A stretch of DNA of 64,000 bases from Phaeobacter sp. A36a-5a (GTDB lineage: Bacteria; Pseudomonadota; Alphaproteobacteria; Rhodobacterales; Rhodobacteraceae). Position numbers and translations under genes: made by a program. The stretch lies in NCBI RefSeq assembly GCF_037911135.1, contig NZ_JBBLYU010000003.1:186001-250000 (forward strand), read 5' to 3'. This document shows positions 17,970 to 26,451 of the stretch, one piece after another. The first letter of the stretch is position 1, and each line of letters begins with the position of its first letter. Below the pieces are notes generated by a model. The model was not told the origin of the DNA. It worked only from the letters and a program-made list of their open reading frames with translations, and searched no databases.

Positions 17970-19451
17970 ATGACAACAGTTAAGATCCCGCAGCTTCCGG
18001 CAGCAGAAGAGTTTACAGATGCCGCGGCGGCCGTTGCCCGGTTGGAGCAGCTGTACCGTGAGGCGACGCAGTTTCTATGCGCCGAGTTTTCGCGCATCCT
18101 GACCGATGGTCCCTCCGTCGGCAGCACCGGGACCACCCCGCGTATTCGCGCATTCTACCCTGAGATCCGCTTTACCACGTCGTCTTTTGCACAGGTCGAC
18201 AGCCGGCTGAGCTATGGGCATGTGTCGGCCCCCGGCACCTATGCAACCACGGTGACCCGCCCGGATCTGTTCCGGCATTACCTGACCCAGCAAATCGGCC
18301 TGCTGATCCGCAACCACGGACAGCCGGTGACCATCGCTGTCTCAGATACGCCAATCCCGGTGCATTTTGCCGTGGCGGCCGATCCCAGCCTGACGGTCCC
18401 ACAGGAAGGCGCTGCCGGTTTCACGCTGCGCGATGTCTTTGACGTACCGGACCTGGCCACCACCAATGACGACATTGTAAACGGCACCTATCAGTCGCCG
18501 GACAATATTGGTCCGCTGTCGCTCTTTACCGCGCAGCGGATTGATTATTCGCTGGCCCGGCTGTCGCATTACACGGCGACCGACCCGCAGCATTTTCAAA
18601 ATCACGTGCTGTTCACCAACTACCAGTTCTATGTCGCCGAATTCGAAGCCTACGCCCGTGCGCAGCTGGCGGATCCGGCCTCTGGCTACAGCAGCTTTGT
18701 CAGCACCGGCGATCATGAAATCACCAGCGCGGACGCGGAGATCCCGCCGATTGCGAAGCTGCCGCAGATGCCGACCTATCATCTGAAACGGCAGGACGGC
18801 TCGGGCATCACGCTGGTCAATATCGGCGTCGGCCCGTCGAACGCCAAGACCGCCACCGACCATATCGCGGTATTGCGCCCGCACGCCTGGCTGATGGTCG
18901 GTCACTGTGCCGGGCTGCGCAACACTCAGACGCTGGGCGATTTTGTGCTGGGGCACGGCTATCTGCGCGAGGATCACGTTCTGGACGACGATCTGCCGAT
19001 CTGGACCCCGATTCCGGCACTGGCGGAAATCCAGGTCGCGCTTGAGGATGCGGTGGCCGAGGTGACGGAGCTGGAAGGCTACGACCTGAAGCGGATCATG
19101 CGGACCGGCACCGTTGCCACCATCGACAACCGCAATTGGGAACTGCGCGATCAATCCGGCCCCGTGCAGAGACTGTCGCAATCCCGTGCCATCGCGCTGG
19201 ATATGGAAAGCGCCACCATCGCCGCCAATGGCTATCGTTTCCGGGTGCCCTATGGAACGCTGCTCTGTGTGTCGGACAAGCCGCTGCATGGCGAACTGAA
19301 GCTACCGGGGATGGCATCTGAGTTTTATCACACCCAGGTTGCCCGCCATTTGCAGATCGGGATAAAGGCGATGGAGCAGTTGCGTGGCATGCCATTGGAA
19401 CGTTTGCACAGCCGAAAACTGCGTTCCTTTGACGAAACAGCCTTTCTCTGA
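17970..19451 (+). CDS. amn: AMP nucleosidase
   Basis: A 493-residue enzyme that hydrolyses AMP to adenine and ribose 5-phosphate. It has the family's N-terminal substrate-control domain (to about residue 180) and the C-terminal nucleoside phosphorylase fold, with TYHLKRQDGSGITLVNIGVGPSNAKT, then MVGHCAGLRNTQTLGDFVLGHGYLR and ALDMESATIAANGYRFRVPYG containing the catalytic region. The adenine produced can be deaminated by the upstream ade product, so the pair converts AMP to hypoxanthine plus ammonia. A gap of 95 bases separates them; co-transcription is likely but unproven. An intrinsic terminator follows. Confidence 0.94.
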   Translation: MTTVKIPQLPAAEEFTDAAAAVARLEQLYREATQFLCAEFSRILTDGPSVGSTGTTPRIRAFYPEIRFTTSSFAQVDSRLSYGHVSAPGTYATTVTRPDLFRHYLTQQIGLLIRNHGQPVTIAVSDTPIPVHFAVAADPSLTVPQEGAAGFTLRDVFDVPDLATTNDDIVNGTYQSPDNIGPLSLFTAQRIDYSLARLSHYTATDPQHFQNHVLFTNYQFYVAEFEAYARAQLADPASGYSSFVSTGDHEITSADAEIPPIAKLPQMPTYHLKRQDGSGITLVNIGVGPSNAKTATDHIAVLRPHAWLMVGHCAGLRNTQTLGDFVLGHGYLREDHVLDDDLPIWTPIPALAEIQVALEDAVAEVTELEGYDLKRIMRTGTVATIDNRNWELRDQSGPVQRLSQSRAIALDMESATIAANGYRFRVPYGTLLCVSDKPLHGELKLPGMASEFYHTQVARHLQIGIKAMEQLRGMPLERLHSRKLRSFDETAFL

Positions 19452-19474
19452 GGGTGATTTTCCCGCTAATTCTT

Positions 19475-19502
19475 CAAAAACCCCTATTTTATGGGGTTTT
19501 TG
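19475..19502 (+). terminator. intrinsic terminator after amn
   Basis: CAAAAACCCC and GGGGTTTTTG form a 10-bp stem around an 8-base AT-rich loop, with the T-run forming the descending arm. The symmetric A/T runs would also allow use on the minus strand, where no gene ends. Confidence 0.75.
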
Positions 19503-19592
19503 ACAACACTACTCGTTGTGTTCGGCCACAACATAACGCTAGAGTTACGCGATGAGGCCCCATAACTCGGGCAGTGACAAGGAGACCTAAGA

Positions 19593-19880
19593 ATGTCCAA
19601 ACCGATGACCAAGACCCAGCTTGTTGCCGCACTGGCTGAAGAGATGGACAGCGACAAAAAAGCGGCAGGCGCTGCGCTTGACGCCGTTTGCGCGCTGATC
19701 ACCCGCGAAGTTTCCGGCGGTGGTGCCGTGACTCTGCCCGGCGTTGGCAAGATCTACTGCCGCGAGCGCCCCGAGCGCGAAGTGCGCAACCCGGCCACCG
19801 GTGAGAAATTCACCAAAGAGGCCGACAAAGTGGTCAAGATGACCATCGCCAAAGCGCTGAAAGACAGCGTGAACGGCTAA
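19593..19880 (+). CDS. hupB: HU-family DNA-binding protein
   Basis: A 95-residue histone-like protein that binds and bends DNA as a dimer. The N-terminal helical dimerisation part begins with MTKTQLVAALAEEM, and the C-terminal arm holds the signature GVGKIYCRERPEREVRNPATG, ending in VVKMTIAKALKDSVNG. The signature is a little diverged from canonical HU (a cysteine and YCRERPER in place of the usual RxxREGRNP), as seen in alphaproteobacterial HU paralogues. A GGAG site precedes the ATG. It is a single gene bounded by terminators, suiting an abundant nucleoid protein. Confidence 0.92.
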   Translation: MSKPMTKTQLVAALAEEMDSDKKAAGAALDAVCALITREVSGGGAVTLPGVGKIYCRERPEREVRNPATGEKFTKEADKVVKMTIAKALKDSVNG

Positions 19881-19907
19881 GGGTCAAGGCACGGTTGACC
19901 GTGTTTC

Positions 19908-19934
19908 GGGTCGCCTTTCGGGCGGCCCTTTTTT
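19908..19934 (+). terminator. intrinsic terminator after the HU gene
   Basis: GGGTCGCC and GGCGGCCC form an 8-bp stem (one G-T pair) with the loop TTTCG, followed directly by six T. Confidence 0.9.
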
Positions 19935-20071
19935 GTGCCTGAACAGCGCAGCTCCCGAAAAATCAAGATCCCCAACCGGCCAGCCGAATTCGGTTCCCAG
20001 CGAATGCTTGTCTTGCTAAACATATCGCGACCACACCCGAACGGGCTGCGGCACCGGACCGGCAGGGGGAT

Positions 20072-20956
20072 ATGTCGATGGATCTGCGCGCTTTGGCGAT
20101 GGGGCTGGCCTTTGCCTTCATGTGGTCGTCTGCCTTTACTTCGGCTCGGATCATCGTCGCCGATGCTTCGCCGCTATACTCGCTTGCCTTCCGCTTTCTT
20201 ATTTCCGGCCTGATCGGTGTCGCTGTTGCCCGCTACATGGGCCAGAGCTGGCGTCTGACACGCGGCCAGCTGCGCGCCACCATCGTCTTTGGCATCTGCC
20301 AGAACGCGCTCTATCTGGGCCTCAACTTCGTCGCCATGGAAACCATCGAAGCCTCGCTGGCCGCGATCATCGCATCGACCATGCCGATGCTGGTCGCCAT
20401 CGCGCTCTGGCTGGCCTATGGTGAGCGGCTGCCCCGGCTGGGTGTTGCCGGGCTGCTGGCCGGGGTGGTGGGGGTTGCCCTGATCATGGGAACCCGCATC
20501 AGCGCGGGTGTCGACCTCTTTGGCCTCACGCTCTGCGGGATCGGTGTTCTGGCCCTGACGCTGGCCACCTTGGCGCTGCGGGGGGCAACCTCGGGTGGCA
20601 ACTTCATGATGGTGGTGGGGTTGCAGATGCTGGTCGGCTCTGCCGTGCTGTTCGCAGTTGCACCTATGGTGGAAACCTTCCGGCTGAACCCCAGCTGGCC
20701 GCTAGCGCTGGCCTTTCTCTACACCACCCTGGTGCCGGGGCTGACGGCGACCTTCATCTGGGTTCTGCTGCTGAACAGGATCGGTGCCGTGCGGGCCGCC
20801 ACCTTCCATTTTCTCAACCCAGTCTTCGGTGTGGCTGTTGCCAGTCTGCTGCTGGGCGAAAAGTTGGGGCTGCTGGACCTGATCGGCGTCGGTATCGTCA
20901 CCTTTGGCATTCTGGCGGTCCAGCTGGCGCGGCAATCGGCGCAGCAGCGCCCCTGA
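20072..20956 (+). CDS. EamA/DMT-family transporter
   Basis: A 294-residue inner membrane permease with ten predicted helices in two EamA repeats (about residues 8-135 and 150-285). Typical segments are AFMWSSAFTSARIIV near the N-terminus, GICQNALYLGLNFVAMETIEASLAAIIASTMP at the end of the first repeat, and AATFHFLNPVFGVAVASLLLGEKLG in the second. The substrate is unknown; it shares only family-level features with the transporter at the left edge. It stands alone between the HU gene and msrB. Confidence 0.85.
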   Translation: MSMDLRALAMGLAFAFMWSSAFTSARIIVADASPLYSLAFRFLISGLIGVAVARYMGQSWRLTRGQLRATIVFGICQNALYLGLNFVAMETIEASLAAIIASTMPMLVAIALWLAYGERLPRLGVAGLLAGVVGVALIMGTRISAGVDLFGLTLCGIGVLALTLATLALRGATSGGNFMMVVGLQMLVGSAVLFAVAPMVETFRLNPSWPLALAFLYTTLVPGLTATFIWVLLLNRIGAVRAATFHFLNPVFGVAVASLLLGEKLGLLDLIGVGIVTFGILAVQLARQSAQQRP

Positions 20957-21072
20957 GGATGGCACGTGCCCTGCCTCTTTCGTCACACACAAACGCGAGC
21001 GGATGAAATACAGCTTTGCTTTTGCCCCGAAGGACACCATTTACAGCTGAACAGCCAAGATCGGAGGACATG

Positions 21073-21522
21073 ATGCGCAGTTATTCCAAAGACCCGGACG
21101 CCATTGCGGCCCTCTCGGAAGAAGAATATTACGTCACCCAGCAATCCGGCACCGAACGCCCCGGCACCGGCAAGCTGCTGGGCAACAAGGAGCCGGGGAT
21201 CTATGTGGATATCGTCTCCGGTGAGCCATTGTTTGCCTCGTCAGACAAATATGAGTCCGGCTGCGGCTGGCCCAGCTTTACCAAACCCATCGAAACCGCC
21301 CATGTTCAGGAGCTGGAAGACCGGAGCCTGGGGATGATCCGCACCGAAGTCCGCTCGACCCATGGAGACAGCCATCTGGGCCATGTGTTCCCGGACGGCC
21401 CGGCAGATCGCGGCGGTCTGCGCTATTGCATCAATTCGGCCTCCCTGCGGTTCGTCCATCTGGACGATATGCAGGCAGAAGGCTACGGCGACTATATCGA
21501 TCAAGTGGAGGATATTAGATGA
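21073..21522 (+). CDS. msrB: peptide-methionine (R)-S-oxide reductase
   Basis: The 149-residue protein reduces methionine R-sulfoxide in proteins and protects against oxidants. The catalytic cysteine is in [13 protein letters not shown] and the substrate pocket in [27 protein letters not shown] is also diagnostic. The zinc-binding CxxC pairs of many MsrB enzymes are absent, so it is of the zinc-free type. ATG is preferred at [11 protein letters not shown], five bases after GGAGGA; another ATG lies one codon before. The stop overlaps msrA (ATGA), so the R- and S-specific enzymes are translated together. Confidence 0.95.
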   Translation: MRSYSKDPDAIAALSEEEYYVTQQSGTERPGTGKLLGNKEPGIYVDIVSGEPLFASSDKYESGCGWPSFTKPIETAHVQELEDRSLGMIRTEVRSTHGDSHLGHVFPDGPADRGGLRYCINSASLRFVHLDDMQAEGYGDYIDQVEDIR

Positions 21523-22040
21523 GCAGCACAACAGAACGCGCCGTCCTGGCCGGTGGGTGTTTCTGGGGCATGCAGGACCTGATCCGCAAGCGCCCCGGTA
21601 TCATCAGCACCCGGGTTGGATATTCCGGCGGCGATGTGCCCAATGCGACCTATAAGAACCACGGCACCCATGCCGAGGCGATCGAGGTGATTTTTGACCC
21701 GAGCCAGACCAGCTATCGCACGCTGCTGGAGTTCTTCTTTCAGATCCATGATCCAACCACGGTCAATCAGCAGGGCAATGATCTGGGCATGAGCTACCGC
21801 TCTGCGATCTACTATGTTGACGACCGCCAGAAAGAAATTGCCGAAGACACCATTGCGGATGTCGATGCGTCAGGTCTCTGGCCCGGCAAGGTGGTGACCG
21901 AGGTCGAACCCGTTGGCGATTTCTGGGAGGCCGAACCGGAGCATCAGGATTACCTGGAACGGCAGCCAAACGGCTACACCTGCCACTTTGCGCGCCCGGA
22001 TTGGGTTCTGCCCCGCAGGAATGAGACCGCCGCCGAGTAA
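21519..22040 (+). CDS. msrA: peptide-methionine (S)-S-oxide reductase
   Basis: A 173-residue MsrA that reduces methionine S-sulfoxide, free or in proteins. The catalytic motif GGCFWGMQD puts the nucleophile at Cys14. Other family segments are [25 protein letters not shown] and [16 protein letters not shown] canonical C-terminal resolving cysteine is not obvious apart from the cysteine in [10 protein letters not shown]. It is translationally coupled to msrB and followed by a 24-base palindrome that probably ends the transcript. Confidence 0.95.
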   Translation: MSSTTERAVLAGGCFWGMQDLIRKRPGIISTRVGYSGGDVPNATYKNHGTHAEAIEVIFDPSQTSYRTLLEFFFQIHDPTTVNQQGNDLGMSYRSAIYYVDDRQKEIAEDTIADVDASGLWPGKVVTEVEPVGDFWEAEPEHQDYLERQPNGYTCHFARPDWVLPRRNETAAE

Positions 22041-22044
22041 GTAA

Positions 22045-22068
22045 CCGGTGGCACGATCGTGCCACCGG
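22045..22068 (+). terminator. perfect palindrome after msrA, probable terminator
   Basis: CCGGTGGCAC-GATC-GTGCCACCGG is a perfect 24-base palindrome four bases after the msrA stop. It would fold as a 10-bp stem with a GATC loop. No T-run follows. Confidence 0.5.
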
Positions 22069-22304
22069 CTCACTCACTCATCAAAGATTGGCGAAAAATT
22101 GGCACCTTTCACTAAGTTTATTCCATGGATTGCATCAGCTTTGTTCCAATAGCTTTCCGCAGAGTCTGCTACAGTGTGGTGGTTTGCAGCTCGCAATGAC
22201 CAGCGCCATTGGTTTGCAGCATCTCGATACAGTTTGAAGTACATCCTTCAAACTCCTTTCATTCGCGGACTAATGCCGCGTCTCCAGAAAATGCTGCTCT
22301 GCAC

Positions 22305-22334
22305 TTGACCGTCACGTTAATCGCATGCGATTCT
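22305..22334 (+). promoter_or_regulatory. candidate promoter with palindromic operator
   Basis: TTGACC (22305-22310) and GATTCT (22329-22334) are spaced by 18 bases. Between and over them lies the perfect 14-base palindrome AATCGCATGCGATT (22319-22332), in the position of an operator. The -10 match is weak (3 of 6). Confidence 0.35.
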
Positions 22335-22339
22335 ATGAC

Positions 22340-22410
22340 GTGTTTAGCGACACGGCCGTATGCAATGCAGCGGCTCGGCGCCTTGGGAATCCCCTTGGCG
22401 CCTTTTATTT
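22340..22410 (+). ncRNA. candidate small RNA with intrinsic terminator
   Basis: About 70 bases run from the predicted start of the promoter above to a terminator. The terminator is GGCGCC (22377-22382), then GGG, a short loop, CCC and GGCGCC (22397-22402), with a TT/TT internal loop, followed by TTTTATTTT. Both flanking genes are excluded as its source: msrA has its own hairpin and the hyuA-type gene runs the other way with no T-run on that strand. No known RNA family was recognised. Confidence 0.35.
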
Positions 22411-22501
22411 TATCCACAGGCATGCGGGAGTCGAGTCCTTTACTTGCGACTGCCTACAACAAATTGTTGATATAGGATAATCCCAACACAAAATATGGAA
22501 G

Positions 22502-24508
22502 TTAGCCTGTGGCAATGCGCGGACGACCGCTCGCCTCCACCGTCAGAAAGGCCTCGACAAAAACCTCCCGCGCCTCGACTTCGGCGATGCGGATATCCCT
22601 TTCCACCTGGATGGAAATATCCTGCGCGCCTGCGGCCTCTGCGGCGGCACGGGCTTCGGCCCGCAGCTCGGCTTCCAACCGCTCAAGAGCCTCCTGCGAA
22701 CCGGTGAAATCCTCCGGGCCATTCTCCAGATGGACGCGAAACCGGCCTTCCTCAGGTGCGGTAACCGTGCCGCTGCGCCGCATGGTGATACGGCCCACCA
22801 CCGCGCCAATGGCATTTGCCACGCCTGCGTGTTCCGGTAGGATCATACGGCAATGAAGCCGGGTCCCGACCGCGGGATAGTAGCTGGGCGCCGAGGCTCC
22901 AAGCCCGACGACATCGACATTGAGGCCAGCGCTGAGAGCGACCAGCCCCTGATGTCGGGATAGCCCGCGCTGCATCAGAACATGGCGGGCAAGCTGATCC
23001 GGCGAGGTTCCAAAGGCCGGAGCATCTTCGGCAATAGCAGTCTCTAACAGGGTGAGCGACGTCTGTTCCGTCATCTGATCTACGATCATCCGTGCCAATG
23101 TCACGGCATCCGGTGCGAGCCGGTCCCCCGACCCCACGCGGCGGCGGGCAAAAAGAGTCAGCGCCTTCTGCGCTGCATCGCCATCCCAGCTGCTAAGCCG
23201 TCCAAGGACATGGCTGGCATCGGACGGGGTGACGCCGGCGATCTGCACCAGGCCGCGATCCACCAGCCGCATCAGCGCGCCCTGCTCGATCCGGGTGTGC
23301 AGCACGGCGCCCAGCGGATGTGTCTGCGTCCCGATCCGGTCCAGAACCCGGGCCTCCCGGTCGCTCAACCCCACTGGTGTCTGTCCCGGAATCGCGCGAA
23401 CAAACTGCCCGTCATATTCGCCGACAGTCACTGCGCGCAGCTGACTGTCGAGCGTTGCATGAACCACCTCAGGGGACATATTGGCGATCAGGGAAATCGG
23501 CAGCACGCGACGCGGGCCAAGGGTCACACCGCCACTCATACCGGCAGCGATCGGATGCACCTGACTGTCACCGCCCAGGCCGCTGGTGCGCATGGCCACG
23601 GCCTCAACCATGGTGCGATAGCCGCCAACCTCGGCGCCGACCGGATCAATCTTGGGCTTGCCGTTCTCGATCAATGCGACATCGGTGGTGGTGCCGCCGA
23701 TATCACTGACAAGCGCAGTCTCGACGCCGGTCAGCCAGCGGGCACCGACCAGCGATGCAGCCGGTCCGCTCAGGATGGTTTCAATTGGACGGGCGCGGGC
23801 CTGCTGTGACGACATCAAGGCGCCATCACCCCTCACAACCATCATCTGAGCAGTCACGCCGAGCTCGCTCAGGCGGGATTCAGCGCGCCCGATCAACCGG
23901 TCGATCATTCCGATGAGCCGCGCGTTCAGCACAGCCGTCAACGCCCGCTTCGGCCCGTTGAGCCGCGCCGACAGCTGGTGCGAACAGGTCACCGGAACGT
24001 CAGTTTCTTCGGCGATGATCCGGGCAACTTCCAGCTCGTGCGCTGGATTGCGCGTCGCAAACTGGCCGGCAATTGCAAAACCGCTGACCGATACGGCCTC
24101 GCGCTGGAGAAACGCGCGCAGTGCCTCCCGGTCCAAGGGCGCCGCCTCGCTACCGGAATGGCTGTGCCCCCCCTCCAGCACCAGTGCCGGGTCGCCCTTC
24201 AGCGCCTCGCGCAGGCCGTGACGATCCAGATCCGCCTCGCCGAACCCGATATAGATCAGCGCAACGCGCCCCCCCTGCCCTTCGACCAGCGCATTGGTCG
24301 CAAGCGTCGTGGACAAAGCTGCAAGCGCGATCTCTGACGGCGCTACCTGTGCCTGCGCAAGTACGGCAGCGACGGCTTCCCCAACTCCGATGGCCAGATC
24401 CTGCCGCGTCGTCAGCGCCTTGGCCTTTGCCAGCACATCGCGATCATCCCGGATCAATACCGCGTCGGTATAGGTTCCGCCCGTGTCCACCCCAAGCAAA
24501 AGCGCCAT
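22502..24508 (-). CDS. hydantoinase/oxoprolinase family protein (HyuA-type), no HyuB partner
   Basis: The 668-residue protein has the HyuA layout: an N-terminal ATPase half beginning GVDTGGTYTDAVLI (residues 5-18), a second nucleotide-binding segment ALVSDIGGTTTDVALIENG at about residue 270, and a C-terminal hydantoinase domain with VGLGASAPSYYPAVG. Members hydrolyse hydantoins or 5-oxoproline with ATP, or form part of acetone and acetophenone carboxylases, usually as a complex of HyuA and HyuB. No HyuB gene is next to it, so the substrate is open. It follows queG by 78 bases in the same direction. Confidence 0.85.
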   Translation of the reverse strand: MALLLGVDTGGTYTDAVLIRDDRDVLAKAKALTTRQDLAIGVGEAVAAVLAQAQVAPSEIALAALSTTLATNALVEGQGGRVALIYIGFGEADLDRHGLREALKGDPALVLEGGHSHSGSEAAPLDREALRAFLQREAVSVSGFAIAGQFATRNPAHELEVARIIAEETDVPVTCSHQLSARLNGPKRALTAVLNARLIGMIDRLIGRAESRLSELGVTAQMMVVRGDGALMSSQQARARPIETILSGPAASLVGARWLTGVETALVSDIGGTTTDVALIENGKPKIDPVGAEVGGYRTMVEAVAMRTSGLGGDSQVHPIAAGMSGGVTLGPRRVLPISLIANMSPEVVHATLDSQLRAVTVGEYDGQFVRAIPGQTPVGLSDREARVLDRIGTQTHPLGAVLHTRIEQGALMRLVDRGLVQIAGVTPSDASHVLGRLSSWDGDAAQKALTLFARRRVGSGDRLAPDAVTLARMIVDQMTEQTSLTLLETAIAEDAPAFGTSPDQLARHVLMQRGLSRHQGLVALSAGLNVDVVGLGASAPSYYPAVGTRLHCRMILPEHAGVANAIGAVVGRITMRRSGTVTAPEEGRFRVHLENGPEDFTGSQEALERLEAELRAEARAAAEAAGAQDISIQVERDIRIAEVEAREVFVEAFLTVEASGRPRIATG

Positions 24509-24586
24509 GCCCGTCCTCCGTTCGCCTTAATCTTGATCCTGGTCATCGGTTTAGCGAAGCTGCCGCGACGATCCATCCTGTTTGCG

Positions 24587-25639
24587 TCACCTCAGTCGCT
24601 GAACCGCCCAGCGGGCCGCATCCGCCACAGTCGGGTCAGGATCCGCGACCAGAGCCTCGGCCACGGGCCGCAGGGCAGGCAGGCCGGAGTTACCGACGGC
24701 ATAAAGCACATTGCGCACAAAGCGATCTCGCCCGATCCGCTTGATGGGGGAACCGGAAAACAACGCCCGGAACCCGGCATCGTCCAGCCGAGCCAGCTCC
24801 GCCAGCTGCGGAGCCTCGAACTCGGGTCGCGCCGCATAGCGCATATCGCTGGCGGCGACTGCAAATTTGTTCCAGGGGCAGGCCGCCAGGCAATCATCAC
24901 AGCCGTAGATCCGGTTGCCCAGCTTGGCGCGCAGCTCCTCATCGACCGGGCCCTTGTGCTCGATGGTGAGGTAAGAAATGCAACGCCGCGCATCCAGCTG
25001 ATACGGGGCGGGGAACGCATCTGTCGGGCAGGCCGCCAGACAGGACCGGCACGATCCGCAACGGTCGCGCTCTGCCGAGTCGGCAGGCAGGTCCAATGTT
25101 GTGAAAACAGAGCCTATGAAGGCCCAGTTGCCCCAGTCCCGGCTGACCAGATTGGTGTGTTTGCCCTGCCACCCAAGGCCCGCCGCCTGGCCCAGCGGCT
25201 TCTCCGGAACCGGCGCGGTGTCGACAAATACCTTGACCTCGGCAGGCTCATCCGCCCGCTCGGCTTCCGCGATCAGCCAGCGTGCCAGCCGTTTCAAGCG
25301 CTTCTTCACAAGATCATGATAATCCTTGTTGCGCGCATAGACGGAAATCGCGCCGCGCTCTGCCTGCCCCACAACGGCCATCGGATCCACCTCTGGCGTG
25401 TAGCTTTCAGCCAGCATGATCACAGAGCGCGCCTCAGGCCAGAGCTGGGCTGGATCGCCGCGCCAGTGGCTGCGTTCCTCCATCCAGCCCATCTGACCGT
25501 GATATCCCGCTTCAAGAAACGCCTGAAGCCGAGCGGGCACCTGCGGCACATCCCAGGGACGACAGATCCGACAGGCCACAAACCCCTCGGCAAGGGCCTG
25601 TTTCACCAACCTGTCCTTGATGCCGTGTGTTGCTATCAT
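24587..25639 (-). CDS. queG: epoxyqueuosine reductase
   Basis: This 350-residue cobalamin-dependent iron-sulfur enzyme carries out the last step of queuosine synthesis, reducing epoxyqueuosine in the wobble position of tRNA. Two 4Fe-4S motifs are present: [16 protein letters not shown] and [14 protein letters not shown]. The N-terminal DUF1730 part includes [19 protein letters not shown] and [13 protein letters not shown], and the C-terminus has a HEAT-like repeat ([18 protein letters not shown]). The ATG is at the very end of an intergenic GATATTT repeat copy (CCAGATG) with no ribosome site before it, so initiation may be leaderless or lie further downstream. Confidence 0.93.
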   Translation of the reverse strand: MIATHGIKDRLVKQALAEGFVACRICRPWDVPQVPARLQAFLEAGYHGQMGWMEERSHWRGDPAQLWPEARSVIMLAESYTPEVDPMAVVGQAERGAISVYARNKDYHDLVKKRLKRLARWLIAEAERADEPAEVKVFVDTAPVPEKPLGQAAGLGWQGKHTNLVSRDWGNWAFIGSVFTTLDLPADSAERDRCGSCRSCLAACPTDAFPAPYQLDARRCISYLTIEHKGPVDEELRAKLGNRIYGCDDCLAACPWNKFAVAASDMRYAARPEFEAPQLAELARLDDAGFRALFSGSPIKRIGRDRFVRNVLYAVGNSGLPALRPVAEALVADPDPTVADAARWAVQRLR

Positions 25640-25660
25640 CTGGCTAGAAATATCCTCGGG
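25637..25660 (-). repeat. intergenic GATATTT/CCAGA element, copy d
   Basis: On the minus strand CCCGAGGATATTTCTAGCCAGATG matches the core of copies a-c. Its last three bases are the queG start codon. Confidence 0.6.
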
Positions 25661-25668
25661 GGTGAATT

Positions 25669-25705
25669 GAGTCCAAGGGACTCAAGAGGGGGCAGACAGC
25701 CCCCT
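25669..25705 (-). terminator. two tandem hairpins between gst and queG
   Basis: GAGTCC-AAG-GGACTC (25669-25683) and AGGGGGC-AGACA-GCCCCCT (25687-25705) are adjacent perfect stems just after the glutathione S-transferase gene. There is no long T-run, so they may be terminators or 3' end stabilisers. Confidence 0.45.
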
Positions 25706-25719
25706 TCTGCCCGTGTCTA

Positions 25720-26385
25720 TCAGAAATCCAGATCGGCGTAATGGGCCGGTGGGCTGAAACCGGGGATCTGATCGGCAAGGATCGACCGGAACGCCGGGCG
25801 TGACTTGATCTTTGCGTACCAGTCCTTCACCACGGCGGACCGGTTCCAATCAACATCGGATATATAGTCCAACGACGACAGATGCGCGGCGGCGGCGAAA
25901 TCTGCCAGGGTCATTTGATCGCCAGCCAGCCAGCGGCGATGGTCCAGCAGCCAGGCCAGATAGTCGAGGTGATATTTGATCGCCCGCGCACCCGCCTTGA
26001 CGTTGCCACTGTCGGGGTAGCCCTGCCCGGTCACCTTCTTGTTCACCCGCTCATAGAGCAGCTTTGAGGTGACCTCATGGTGAAATTTATCATCGAACCA
26101 GCTGACCAGACGGCGCACCTCGTAGCGACCATCGGGATCGCTGGGCATCAACGAGGGTTCCGGGCGGGTTTCCTCAAGGTATTCGCAGATCGCGGCACTT
26201 TCGGCCATCAGCTTGCCATCCAGGCGGATCACCGGAACCTTCGCCGCCGGATTGCGGCGCAGGAAATCGGCCTCCTGCTCCCAGTAGCGTTCCTCGACCA
26301 GCTCGACCTCGATCCGCTTTTCGGCCAGGGACAGGCGCACTTTACGGCAGAAGGGGGAGAGGGGCACATGATAGAGGCGGGCCAT
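25720..26385 (-). CDS. glutathione S-transferase family protein
   Basis: A 221-residue protein with an N-terminal thioredoxin-like domain (MARLYHVPLSPFCRKVRLSLAEKRI) and a C-terminal helical domain. SPFCRK contains a cysteine where omega/beta-type enzymes carry the catalytic residue. The cis-proline and glutathione-binding segment is AAKVPVIRLDGKLMAESAAICEYLEE. The C-terminal half includes WLAGDQMTLADFAAAAHLSSLDYI, the N-capping box region of the fold. The longer frame upstream lacks homology; ATG at MARLYHVP is the family start. The substrate is unknown. It lies downstream of mtgA on the same strand. Confidence 0.88.
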   Translation of the reverse strand: MARLYHVPLSPFCRKVRLSLAEKRIEVELVEERYWEQEADFLRRNPAAKVPVIRLDGKLMAESAAICEYLEETRPEPSLMPSDPDGRYEVRRLVSWFDDKFHHEVTSKLLYERVNKKVTGQGYPDSGNVKAGARAIKYHLDYLAWLLDHRRWLAGDQMTLADFAAAAHLSSLDYISDVDWNRSAVVKDWYAKIKSRPAFRSILADQIPGFSPPAHYADLDF

Positions 26386-26451
26386 GGGACAGCGGATCTC
26401 CTGTTGCGGGTGGCTGGGATCAGACAGCAATGCCCAAAAGCGCCAGAAGTT

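Larger units (their letters stand above)
22041..22501. other. 460-bp non-coding stretch between msrA and the hyuA-type gene
   Basis: This convergent gap is richer in A+T than its neighbours and holds no ORF with a convincing ribosome site or homology. It contains the msrA terminator palindrome, two copies of TGGTTTGCAGC about 30 bases apart (near 22181 and 22211), the perfect hairpin GTTTGAAG-TACATC-CTTCAAAC near 22231-22252, and a promoter-like and terminator-like pair that bracket a candidate small RNA. Confidence 0.6.

Noticed and set aside
22209-22475. 88-codon open frame in the msrA-hyuA gap
   Set aside because: It runs through the candidate promoter, palindrome and terminator, has no ribosome site and resembles no protein; non-coding content is more likely.
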